Source of the DNA: Adiantum capillus-veneris
Lineage: Eukaryota; Streptophyta; Polypodiopsida; Polypodiales; Pteridaceae
DNA: 64,000 bases
Assembly (NCBI GenBank): GCA_014529385.2
Contig: CM043953.1
Coordinates: 108,692,549-108,756,548 of the forward strand
Direction: 5' to 3'
In this document: positions 31,012-41,271 of the stretch, piece by piece
Layout: every line of letters begins with the position of its first letter
How positions within the stretch are numbered: the stretch's first letter is position 1
Position numbers and translations under genes: made by a program
Notes under the pieces: generated by a model
Told to the model about the DNA's origin: nothing
Database searches by the model: none
What the model saw: only the letters and a program-made list of their open reading frames with translations

Positions 31012-31668
31012 GCATCCAGCTCATCATGATAAGGAATTGACATAGCTGAAATGTGTGGCTTCCTTGATAATGCATCAGCCACAACATTCTTCTTGCCTTC
31101 CACATGCATAATCTGGAAGTGGAACATAAAGAGAACGTTTTCCCATCTCATATGCTTTTCAGATAGCTTTGATTGTGTCAAGAAGTATCGCAAGGTCTGA
31201 TGATCTGTCTGGACAACACAATCAGCACCTAGCAAGTAGTGCTTCTAGCTAGAGAGCGCATGAATCACGGCCGATAACTCTTTCTCATAGATTTGTATAG
31301 TCTTTTCTGGCCCTTGTAAGATTTTGCTCTCATAAGCTACTACCCGACCATCTTGCATTAGCACTGCTCCGATGCTATTGCCACACATGTCACACTGGAC
31401 CACAAATGACTTCCTGAGATCTGGTAAAACAATCATGGGATCTGAAGTCAACTTTTCCTTTAAGAGACTGACAGCTGAAATTTCTCTTTGGGTCCATCTG
31501 AAAGTGACCTCTTTCTTTTGCAAAGTGTGAAGAGGTGAACCTATCTCAACAGAATTCCTGATAAACCTTTTATAGTATGAGCACAATCCCTAGAAGCTTC
31601 GGACATCATGCACAGTCTTTAAGTCTAGCCATGTCTTAATAGCTTCAACCTTTGCGGGATCCATTCGA
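31008..31668 (-). pseudogene. A RT end and RNase H
   Basis: It contains YYKRFIRNSVEIGSPLHTL, DMCGNSIGAVLMQDGRVVAY, IYEKELSAVIHALSS, VVQTDHQTLRYFLTQSKLSE and HVEGKKNVVADALSRK, the standard RT connection and RNase H signatures of Ty3/gypsy pol. The right end is the insertion point of element B. Confidence 0.85.
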
Positions 31669-32838
31669 CGTCAGGTGCAACGGAAGTGAATGTTGAACTT
31701 TGCTCAAGATGAGTGCTCCGAACTGTGCTCAAGGGTTCCTTTTACTTACGAAAGGGAGAGCCTTCCGTTCCTTTAGTGAGAGAGTGCAAATGATCACAAA
31801 CAAAGTGGGTAAACACTGTGCATGAAGGTGTTGAGACTGAGAGAAAGAGAGAGAAGAATACGACACCAGAATATTGTCAAACCCTCCTCCAAGGGCCCCA
31901 CTCTCTATGGCGTGAGAGGGGTGTATGCTATTGATTGCACAATCCCTGTACAATGGTCTAAATGCAATGGACTTGCCGACGATGTCGACGCCGATGATGA
32001 CGACAATGACGAGACGGGCTGAAAACTGAAAATGCTAGGGGCTGAAATCTGCAAATCTTGTATTCGCTGAATTCTGACTCTATGTCGGTGACGAGAGTGG
32101 TGACGACAACGCGACGACGATGCGCTGAAAACGCAGATGCTGAAATCTGCGAATAGCGGGCTGAATCTGCCAACTCTGGCTGATCTGACCGTGCGGCGAA
32201 GATCTGGCTGTGGGAAGGTGAGATCTGCGAGGTTCGGGACTTGTTCTGCGGTGTCTATATGCTGAAAACTGAAAGCGCTACTGCTATGGGCTGATCTGTC
32301 GCCGGGAATGTGCAAAACGCTAGACTGAGCTACAATCTGCAAAAACACCAAGCTGTCTTGTGATCTACAAAAACGCTACTGCAGATCTGTTGCTGTTGAA
32401 AACGCCGGGCTGATCTGCAAGGAAAAAGGCTAGCTGGTCCTTGTGGCTAAAAATGCTAGGTTCTCCTGCTGGTCTTGCTGAGAAGGTGCACTCTCAAATG
32501 CTATCTGCTGCCTCTTCTCCAGAAAGTGCTAGCGCTAGCTTTTCTTATATACTTGCTTAGCCAGTTTCCCAACAAAGTCACTTATTAATAATAAGTGAAA
32601 AATGGCTAAAATAAGGAAAATAGGTTATGTGCACTGTAAAATGCTTATGACGGATTCTGATGGTAATGCTGATGATCATGTTGTGTACAACCAGAGGAAA
32701 TGCAACTACTCTAAGTGCATGGACATGCACGGCCTGCGAACAGACTCACAAAGGTGTCAGAACACTTCCTAAGCTAATTGAACCCTTGTCATGAAGTAGC
32801 TTGTCCACATGCACATAGGGTTAAATGTGCACATGACA
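31669..32838 (-). repeat. B 3' LTR
   Basis: It carries a TATA-like tatataag on the minus strand (32544-32551) and a long stretch of degenerate short repeats related to aaaaacgctag and gctgaaaat. It is closely matched by 36205-37381. Confidence 0.88.
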
Positions 32839-32849
32839 TCCCCTCCTTT

Positions 32850-33949
32850 TTAAAGTGAGGTACTGGTACCAAACTGTATGGCGTCGAGAGAGATTGCCAT
32901 TAGCGTCCAAAATCCTGGAAAAGACTCTTCGCCGGCCCACTCTGATGCGTGGGTCAAGTGATACTTGAACTTCATAAAAGTCTCCAAAGCTTGCTTCTTT
33001 GGGCCGCGCTGAAAGCGACACAAGTCATCTCAGGTTGCTTAAATGGTCCAACTGCGTCTATGGACGTAAGTCCACCTTCAAGAATCTCCGAGGAGGAAAA
33101 TTCCTGAAACCACTGCCAACACAAAAACATGAACATACCCATTCCATGTAAAGTGACTGGAAAAAGACTATTCTTTCGAAAAAACTGTGCATGCAATGCA
33201 AATGAACAAAGTGACAGAGTGCCAAACAGTTCATCAAACACACGCAAACTGTGAGATCGAATCTTGACTTTCTGATCTAATTCTATCAACTGTGGCAAAT
33301 CACGATGGAAATGCCGATGCTTGATGCTCAATCCTTCTTGTGCTCTTTCGGATACTGTGTCATGCCAAGGAAGAGACATGGAATGTGAATTACTTGAATG
33401 CAAACATTTCATATTTTCATGAGTAATCCGCATACATCCGTACTCATTTATGAGCGAATCGTGTTCATCGTACAATATGACATGCCTATGAAAAGGGATC
33501 ACATAAAGACGATGACTAAAATATAGGAAACCGTCATGAATGAAACACTCGAACAATGCGTACTGACTAATCATGCGCATACACAATACTTCCTATGGGG
33601 GTTCCTTAGACCTTGACTCGAGAGCCAAGATCGGTTCTTCGTGATTGATTGTATCTGCAACGAGGTCAGCTTCATTAGAAAAAGTATCAACTAAACCATT
33701 ATCCTTGTGGACAATCACATCTTTATCATGCAAATCATCATGCTTGTGAATAATCACATCTATATCATGCAAATCATGTGTGTCGTTCTTTGAAGAAGAC
33801 AAGACTGAGAGTCTCCTTCTTCTGATTCTTTTCAAGCTTCGCCTGCACATTAGAAATGAGAGATGAAGAATGAACAACTTCCTCCCCATGAATGACAATG
33901 GGAGAGTCACTTTTGGCATTGAAAGTGAAAGTATTGGTTGCCCAATCAA
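32850..33949 (-). pseudogene. B-family ORF of unknown function before the 3' LTR
   Basis: This protein region is shared by B, C (48.3-47.41 kb) and the element inside E (53595-53975). Blocks are an Asp/His-rich stretch (HDDLHDKDVIVHKD), NEADLVADTINHEEPI, MRMISQYALFECFIHDGFLY, HSMSLPWHDTV, TLHGMGMFMFLCWQWFQEFS and a basic C-terminal end. The LCWQWF segment is hydrophobic but short. It matches no family I know. Its place between gag/protease and the polypurine run is where some plant LTR elements carry an extra ORF. Confidence 0.6.
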
Positions 33950-33957
33950 TGAGAGGG

Positions 33958-34159
33958 TTATGCTGACGAAACCGTCGAATGCCTAAACGCATCACATCCT
34001 AATTTTCTGCGGAAGGACGCTTGTTGAACAATGAACAATACATCAAGGCACTCTCGTGTAATGAGAGAGTCCATACCAGGAGCGAAGTCTGACACCTCGA
34101 AAGGAGATGTCTTGCTAACCTCCAAGCGGGCTCTTTCGACAAGAGAGTCGCTTATCACA
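33958..34159 (-). pseudogene. B protease-like scrap
   Basis: MFNPGSMHDVISDSLVERAR resembles the region around the active site of retrotransposon aspartic proteases in position and in the pattern hydrophobic-x-PGS-x6-S. It follows the knuckle, as a protease would. Confidence 0.5.
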
Positions 34160-35600
34160 TCATGCATACTGCCTGGATTAAACAAGATGACAAAACGCTA
34201 ACCCTTCACATGACCATAACACTTAATGAGAAACTCATCAATGGGAGGATCATGAGAAACTTGGGTCACACTCGTGTTCTCATTTATGGCATTAACAGAG
34301 GATGTGGGTTCTGTGGGTTCTTTAGATTCGCTAGATTCAATCTTAGGACATGTTCTTTTTATGTGACCCTTGATGTGACAATGACAACATCGACCTTCCT
34401 TAGAATAAATGCTTTGTTCTTTTGACGTGATGTATCCTCCTAAAATTCCTTGTGCTGCTTTTTCATATGGAGTGAGCTTAGGTTTAGCAATTGTGTTAGC
34501 TTTACCCTTAGATTCGTGTTCTTTTCTGATAGACTAGAGAAAGATTGGTTAGAAGAGTTATCATTCTTACCATTCTGAGGGTTCTGAGAAGTATGAGAGG
34601 TACTTTGAGAAGTCTTGTTCTCCTTCGACTTTCCCTTATTGTGCTTCCTCTCCTACACGAGAGCAATCGCTACCGCCTTGTTGAGATCTACGGAGTCGAG
34701 GACTACGACATCAAACCGGATATAGTCGTCTAACCCGAACATAAAAGCCTCTTTGCGCTTCGCATCCGATTTGCGTAATTGGGTGCCAAGCTGCAAAACA
34801 CGGTTAGAAAAAGACATGATTGGAGTACCATTCTGCTTAAGATTGCGTCAATCTTCCTTTAACCGCGCTAGGTTCTGAGGTGGCAAGAACCGCACCTTGA
34901 GCTTGTCTTGGAAGTCGGCCCAACTGAAAGAAAGGGGCGCCTACCTCGGCTTCCTCTAGGTGCACGGCCAATTGCTCCTCTTGCCACGCTTGATACCAAT
35001 TAATGGCATCACCGGCAAGATACATGGCTGCTGTCAAAACTTTCCTATTCCCTGTCTTCTTCGTTGTCGCAAAATAAGCATTAAATTGATGCAACCAAGA
35101 ATAAATAACATTAGCATCCATCTTACCGTCATACTTACTGAATGTCAACTTCTCAGTGACGCGGTTGTTGGAGTCCGAATCTCGCCTTGCGCCACTAGAA
35201 GAACCACCAACATCTTTGACCGGCTCGGGTTTCGAGGTGAGTACCTGTAGGACCAACTCTTGCATGCGTTGGTCTCTCTGCACCTCACGCTCTAACTCCA
35301 AGGCCGCTCGTCTATCTTCGGCCACCTAGCACGCTTGCTCACGCTCCGCTCCAAGGCTATCCTTCTGTCTTCGGCCGCCAAGCGCGCTTGCTTGCGCTCA
35401 CGCTCCAAGGCTAACCGTCTTTCTTTGCGCTCGCGATCCAATTCTGCCTTTCTTTCTTCGGCCGCCAAGCGCGCTTGCTCGTGCTCATGCTCTAAGACTG
35501 TCGTTCTTTCTTCGGCCACCAAGCACGCTTGCTCACGCTCACGCTCCAAGGCTACCGTTCTTTCTTCGCGCTCGTGCTCCAAGGCGGCGCGCTACGCTTC
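34160..35600 (-). pseudogene. B gag-like region with coiled-coil repeats and zinc knuckle
   Basis: The N-terminal part (35582-35292) is a charged tandem heptad region built from units like ALEREREQARLAAEE. The gag core (35325-34837) reads KLTFSKYDGKMDANVIYSWL and YLAGDAINWYQAWQEEQLAV. Further down, near 34.37 kb, is the knuckle CCHCHIKGHIKRTC (CX2CX4HX4C). These are structural parts of a retrotransposon particle. The fossil is not continuous. Confidence 0.75.
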
Positions 35601-36186
35601 TTGTCGTATCATCATGTCCATCATCGTCTTGACCAAAGCCTCCATAAGATTTGGTGCAACCCTTGGCGTAGATGGAAGGGGGAGGTCCGAAAAAACCTGG
35701 AAAATTCTTCTTCGTCACTTCCATGCTCATCACCTCCATGCGAAGTATCCATTCTGCTTCGGGTGATGACCATACACTGAGATCTTGGGTTCTTAAGTTC
35801 ACGAGGAACTTGGGTTCTTGAGTCCTTGAGTTCTTGAGTTCTTGAGGTTCTTCTTTAGCTTGCAATCTGTGTTACAAAAGGATCTTCTCTTACCCGAGCT
35901 CTTCTCTTCCCCGCGGGTGCACCCCTTGGCGGCCTTGCACTCACACCAATGTTGTTTTTCCCACCTCACGTCGATTGGCCGGCCGCTAAGTGCACGGTCC
36001 GCTCTCAATGAGGTAAAAGAGGCACAAGGGGAGGTTGGACAAGCCCTTCTTTCTTGGGTTTCCTGTCGTCACTCTTATAAAACACGATTAGGAATCGACA
36101 CGCCAAAGTGGACTTGGGCTACATGCGACCGCAACAAGCACAAAAAATTTATTGTGGTTCTTTCCTTGAGTGATACAGAAACACTG

Positions 36187-36204
36187 CCAAAGCTCTGATA
36201 CCAA
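36187..36204 (-). promoter_or_regulatory. B primer-binding site
   Basis: On the minus strand TTGGTATCAGAGCTTTGG follows the LTR. It is complementary to the initiator tRNA-Met 3' end. Confidence 0.85.
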
Positions 36205-37381
36205 TGTCAGGTGCAACGGAAGTGAATGTTGAACTTTGCTCAAGATAAGTGCTCCGAACTGTGCTAAAGGGTTCCTTTTACTTACGGAAGGGAGAGCCTT
36301 CCGTTCCTTTAGTGAGAGAGTGCAAATGATCACAAACAAAGTGGAGAAATACTGTGAATGAAGGTGTTGAGACTGAGAGAAAGAGAGAGAAGTATACGAC
36401 ACCAGAATGTTGTCAAACCCTCCTCCAAGGGCCCCACTCTCTATGGAGCAAGAGGGGTGTATGCTATTGATTGCACAATCCTCATACAATGGTCTAAATG
36501 CAATGGACTTGTCAACGATGTCGACGACGATGATGACGACGACGAGACGGGCTGAAAATAGAAAGCGCTAGGGGCTAAAATCTGCAAATCTTGTATCTGC
36601 TGAATTCTAACTCTATGTCGGTGACGAGGGCGGTGACGACGACGCGACAACGATGCGCTGAAAATGCAGATGCTGAAATCTGCGAATACCAGCTGAATCC
36701 GCAAACTCTGGCTGATCTGACCGTGCGGCGAGCATCTGCTGTGAGAAGGTGAGGTCTGCGAGGTTCGGGGCTTGTTCTGCGGTGTCTATATGCTGAAAAT
36801 TGAAAATGCTGCTGCTATGGGCTGATCTGTCGCCGGGAATGTGCAAAACGCTAGACTGAGTTGAAATCTGCAAAAACGCTAGGCTGTCTTGTGATCTGCA
36901 AAAACGCTAGTGCTGATCTGTTGCTGTTGAAAACGCCAGGCTGATCTGCAAGGAACAACGCTGGCTGGTCCTTGTGGCTGAAAATGCTAGGTTCTCCTGC
37001 TGGTCTTGCTGAGAAGATGCACTGCCAGATGCTATATGCTGCCTCTTCTCCAGAAAGTGCTAGCGCTAGCTTTTCTTGTATACTTGCTTAGTCAGTTTGC
37101 CCTATCCAGTTTCCCAACAGTCACTTATTAATAATAAGTAAAAAATGGCTAAAATAGGGGAAAATAGGTTCTGTGCACTTGAAAATGCTCATGATGGAGT
37201 TTGATGTCATGTTGATGATCATGCTCTGTGCAACCAGAGGAAATACAGCTACTCTAAGTGCCTGGACATGCACGGCCTGCGAACAGACTCACAAAGGTGC
37301 CAAAACACTTCCTAAGCTAACTGAACCCTTGTCATGAAGTAGCTTGTCTACATGCACATAGGGTTAGATGTGCACGTGACA
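36205..37381 (-). repeat. B 5' LTR
   Basis: Its partner is 31669-32838. Other members of the family lie at 49130-50315, 53978-55132 and 58883-60131. The transcript would start here and run toward lower coordinates. Confidence 0.88.
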
Positions 37382-37503
37382 TTCGGATAACATCCTTTGA
37401 CACAATGTGGCCAAGAAAGTGGATCTCTTCCAAGAAGAATTCATTTTAGGATTGACAAGTAACCTGTGACTGCGCAGCTCTTCGAACAATGGTCAAGTGA
37501 CGT
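37382..37503 (-). pseudogene. A RT block between elements B and D
   Basis: This short stretch reads EFFLEEIHFLGHIVSKDVIR just before the B junction and LRSHRLLVNP upstream. It is the RT segment that follows the YxDD motif, isolated between two inserted elements. Confidence 0.8.
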
Positions 37504-39291
37504 TGTCAAAGAGTTGGCGGTCTTGCCAGGAAGGCGCCGGGCCTCTAGCTATGAGGGTTTGTGGGGAGACTGTAAAGCTTTTCACTTAAGCGAGCTTAGT
37601 ATCTGTAGCAAATACATTGTGTGTAGCCATTGGAATCTTACACGCAGACACACACATACACACACGTGAAACCCTCAAAACAAAACAAAGACGAAAACAT
37701 CAAATCTTTGATCGTATCTAATCAAAGGTAAAATGAAGGGTTCACTGATGCATTTATAACAGCAAGTCGTTGTGCACCAAATAGACTGCGAATGGTTCTT
37801 TGAAACTGTAATTTAGTGCTTACAAAGATGTAGATATTTTGCCTAGCGATAGGAGTGAGCCATGTGTACAAGTCTTCTTGGTTCATAGTAATATTAAGAA
37901 AGCAAGACTCAACCCCTAGAGGAGAATAAATATGTGCACATCGAAAGAATTAGAGTGGCAAAATAAGAGAACGTGAAGAAAAAAGAATTTCTTGTAGTCT
38001 TTCCGGTCCAAAGAGTAACACAATTCTCTGTTGGAAGTGGATTTTACGGCTAATACAAACGTTAATTCTAATATGTTGCACAAAGTGAAAGGGTTGAAAA
38101 GTTACACCATTGGGGTTATTCATCTAAGAAAGCTCAGAAAGCAGTCAAACAATAGAGGAAAGAGATAAGAGAGACAATCAACACACAAAGACCCACACAA
38201 GCTCAACCCAAAGAAGTGAAGCACACCTCAAGACTTTGTGGTATTGTAGCCAACTTGATGAAGTAAATGATGCGTGGTAGTCCCCAACACCGTTTGTAAG
38301 CCACCAACAATGCGTCTTTATGATGAAAGAAGGTTACATAGAGTGTATGAGTATTACAAGTGAGGAGATAGAAGGCTTGAGGCGTGAAGTAGCAAGCTCA
38401 AGATGTGTTGGGCTAAAATTGAGCGAAAGTTTCACTCAAGGAGATGGCTAGGAGGTTGGGTGATGGCTTGATAGAGTGGCTTGATTATGGGGATTGCGTG
38501 AGCGCTTGATTGCTTGATGGTTTACTTGATACCCAAGTGAGGGACAAGAGGCTCTATTTATAGGTGAAGTTGCCTCTTGAAGAAGATATTTGCTTAGAAA
38601 TATCCAAGGGATTTGTGTGACAAGTGTCTCTCTTTTCAAAATATCTCGAAATTATCTTCAAAGCTTCTAGAACTTTCTCTTCAAGAAATATCTAGAGGTT
38701 CTTCTAGATCTTTCTCTTCAAGAAATATCTAGAGGTTCTTCTTTATCTTTCTCCAAATATCTTCTCCTTGCCGCCACATGTCAAGAGTGGTTGAGCTATG
38801 GTGGGAACATGTGCATAAAGTAGCTATGGTGGGAACATGTGCATAAAGTAGCTTCATAAAAAATTGAGAGAGAGCTTGGCATACATCATGGATGACATGA
38901 AACAAACTCGTAACCACTTTCCTAAGGGATTTTTCTAGGTCCATAATCACTCCAAAGTGCACCTACTATGTGTAGAATGACACTTCATCGGGTATACTAT
39001 GACTAAGGCCACTTTTGGCCATGCTATATATGTCATATGCCACCTAGGATGCCTAGTAGATAGGAGGTATGTTTTATAGGCTCATTTCATCATGGCTCCA
39101 AGAAGAGGTTCACAAAGAAGCCCAGGATCGAAGCCCATTCCCAACAAGAATGACACATCAGACTTCGACTAGCTTTTTGCATGCTAAATGGAAAATGTAT
39201 ATACTTATGCACACTTAAAGTATACACATAAAATCCATAATATTGTAGGGCTTAGCTTCCGCTCCCACCATGCACGTGCCACAGCACGACA
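37504..39291 (-). repeat. D 3' LTR
   Basis: Read on the minus strand it starts TGTCGTGC and ends CTCTTTGACA. It contains short tandem duplications (for example ctatggtgggaacatgtgca, twice near 38800-38850, and a repeated agaaatatctagaggttctt). Segments at its two ends match 45289-45742 and 50316-50721. Confidence 0.8.
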
Positions 39292-40500
39292 TCCACCCCC
39301 TCTAAACCTGCACATCCTTCGGTATGTGCCACAGCCAATGTTTGCAGGTTCGACTCTCTTGGAGTTTCTTCTTCTTCATCTTCACTGGGTGATTCTAAGC
39401 CTTCATTCTCGCTTACTTGATCAGCCGGATGACTATCCTCTCTTCTTTTGAATACCTTGATTCTCTTTCCTGCAATGGGTATCTTTATCTTTGTTCCATC
39501 CAATTCAGTCAGGGTGTAAGTGGCATTGTCATGTACGTACTTGACTATATACGGTCCAAACCATCTTTTTGAAACCTTTCGCATGACAGTATGCTGGTTA
39601 TCAAGACTACTGTCATACACTAAAACCCAATCTCCTTACTTAATTACCTTTCTTCTTAGCATGTGTCGTCTATCAAAGTAGTCCTTGCTTTTCAACCTGG
39701 CATTCTTCAATCTTTCTTTTGCAACCTCAATGTCTTCAGGCCTTCTTTCTAGCTGTCTTATACGCAAGGCAAGGAGCTCTTCTCTGCTAAGCCCATCTTG
39801 CCAAGGTAGCACATTCCATGTGGGAATGGTCTCTTCAATGGGCATTACAGGCTTTTGACCATACATCAATTCTGCAGACATGTAGCCAGTTACTGAGCTG
39901 TGCGTCGTGCGATCAACCCATAGAGCATATGGCAATAGTTTTGGCCACTCACTAATTCTCCCTTCACAAGCTTTAGCCAAGGCTTTGATGATTGGTGGAT
40001 GTCCTCTTTCACTTTTCCCGTTTCCTTCCGGATTGTAAGCAGTGGTAAGGGAAAGCTTGATTCCTATCCTGGAAAAGAATTCCCTTGCTTTCTCGGCATC
40101 CAACTCTCCTCTGTTTGTAGTTATCTTTCCCACACAACCATAGCGGCAGATTACATCCTCAAGGAGAAATTTACATACTGCCTCTGTAGTCTTTGTCCTT
40201 AAAGCTCACCCTTCAACCTGATTAGTCAAGTCTTCTCTTGCAAGAACCAACTACCTTATCTGCCAGAGTCCTAAAGGCATGGTGACTAGATCCACAACCC
40301 ATTTGTAATGCATGGCTAGTCGATAAGTAGGATGTAACCCATCACGATGTCGCACATTTGAATACATTTGACATGTTACACATGATTGCACAAAGTGGGA
40401 TACATCCTTATACATACCTTTCCACCAATACCTTTCCTTTAACTTTGAAAAGGTTGCCCACACACCACGGTGTCCAAAACCCATAGGTTCTCATGAAACT
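39252..40500 (-). pseudogene. D integrase
   Basis: The zinc-binding part (GFGHRGVWATFSKLKERYWW ... CVTCQMYSNVRHRDG) lies at 40484-40251. The core (GKITTNRGELDAEKAREFFS, LTTAYNPEGNGKSERGH) is at 40133-39636, with the Glu of the DDE triad in NGKSE. The C-terminal part (VSKRWFGPYIVKYVHDNATY) runs to 39252 with an acidic tail and no chromodomain. The region is discontinuous. Confidence 0.82.
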
Positions 40501-40591
40501 CCTGCATGAGCTTTACTTGACTCTATTTGTTACATACTACCCTTTGTGGTATAGCACCCTTCTGTTTTGGATGTTTCCATAAGTAACCATC

Positions 40592-41271
40592 CTACAGAAA
40601 GTACCCATATGCTTTTCTGCGTATCCTCTTAAACTCATGCTCAGACCAGTCACCCTGTTTTGTTAAAGTACTCAAATAACGACCAATAAGCAACCAATCT
40701 CCTTTATACCCATCTTCTAAAAACAACTCAAGTGCACTAGGTGTGCCAACATCATTATGCTCAACATGATTAATGGAGTAGAACCTTGTGCCTACATCGT
40801 CACTATCATCTACCATGTCTTGCTCATCCTCATACCTTGCCCTTGACAGCATATCCGCTACCGGATTGTCTTTTCCTGCAATATGCTTGAACTTAGGATT
40901 CAAGGACTTAATGTAGGCAATCCATCTTAGCATGGCAATGTCTGGTGTTGAGCAGCTTGTAATCATTCCAAGGAGTGGCAGACAATCTGTTTCCACAACC
41001 ACATATGCTCCAATCAAGTACTCCTTTTCACACTTTAGTGCTGTAACCATGCCCCACAACTCCTGTTTTACCTGTGGGTAGTTCCTTTGTCGAGTACTTA
41101 GAACCTTGGCTCCAGACCTTACCACATACCTATGTCCCTCTTCGTCATCCTGCTCTGTTGTCCATCCAATTCCTGTCGGACTTGTATCCACTGTCACCAT
41201 TACTGACTTTCCACACTCATAGTTTACCTTTTTTAAAGTCGGTGCTTGTTGTAGCAAATCCTTTAGCTTTC
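40592..41271 (-). pseudogene. D RNase H
   Basis: It shows VTVDTSPTGIGWTTEQDDEE, RQRNYPQVKQELWGMVTALK, VVVETDCLPLLGMI and HIAGKDNPVADMLSRARYED, the RNase H sequence signatures. It follows RT in the same order as in Ty3/gypsy pol and degrades the RNA of the RNA-DNA hybrid. Confidence 0.82.

Larger units (their letters stand above)
31669..37381 (-). mobile_element. Element B: LTR element without polymerase, carrying an unknown ORF
   Basis: Two LTRs (31669-32838 and 36205-37381) with TGTCA/TGACA ends bracket 3.4 kb. A primer site for initiator tRNA-Met follows the upstream LTR (plus-strand 36187-36204), and a polypurine run (aaaaaggagggga) precedes the downstream LTR. Flanks ttcga/ttcgg are a near-perfect duplication in element A. 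The interior has gag-like parts, a protease-like scrap and a family-specific ORF, but no RT or integrase, so it is non-autonomous. The LTRs are very alike (recent relative to A); the interior coding parts have a handful of breaks. Confidence 0.85.

Noticed and set aside
32850-33949. Envelope gene in element B
   Set aside because: There is one short hydrophobic stretch but no signal peptide, no clear transmembrane anchor and no known envelope motif; left as unknown ORF.
35335-35766. 143-codon plus-strand Ser/Arg/Cys-rich ORF
   Set aside because: It is the antisense reading of the tandem heptad repeats of B gag.
39188-39451. 87-codon plus-strand ORF at the D integrase end
   Set aside because: It is antisense to the integrase C-terminal segment and the LTR end.
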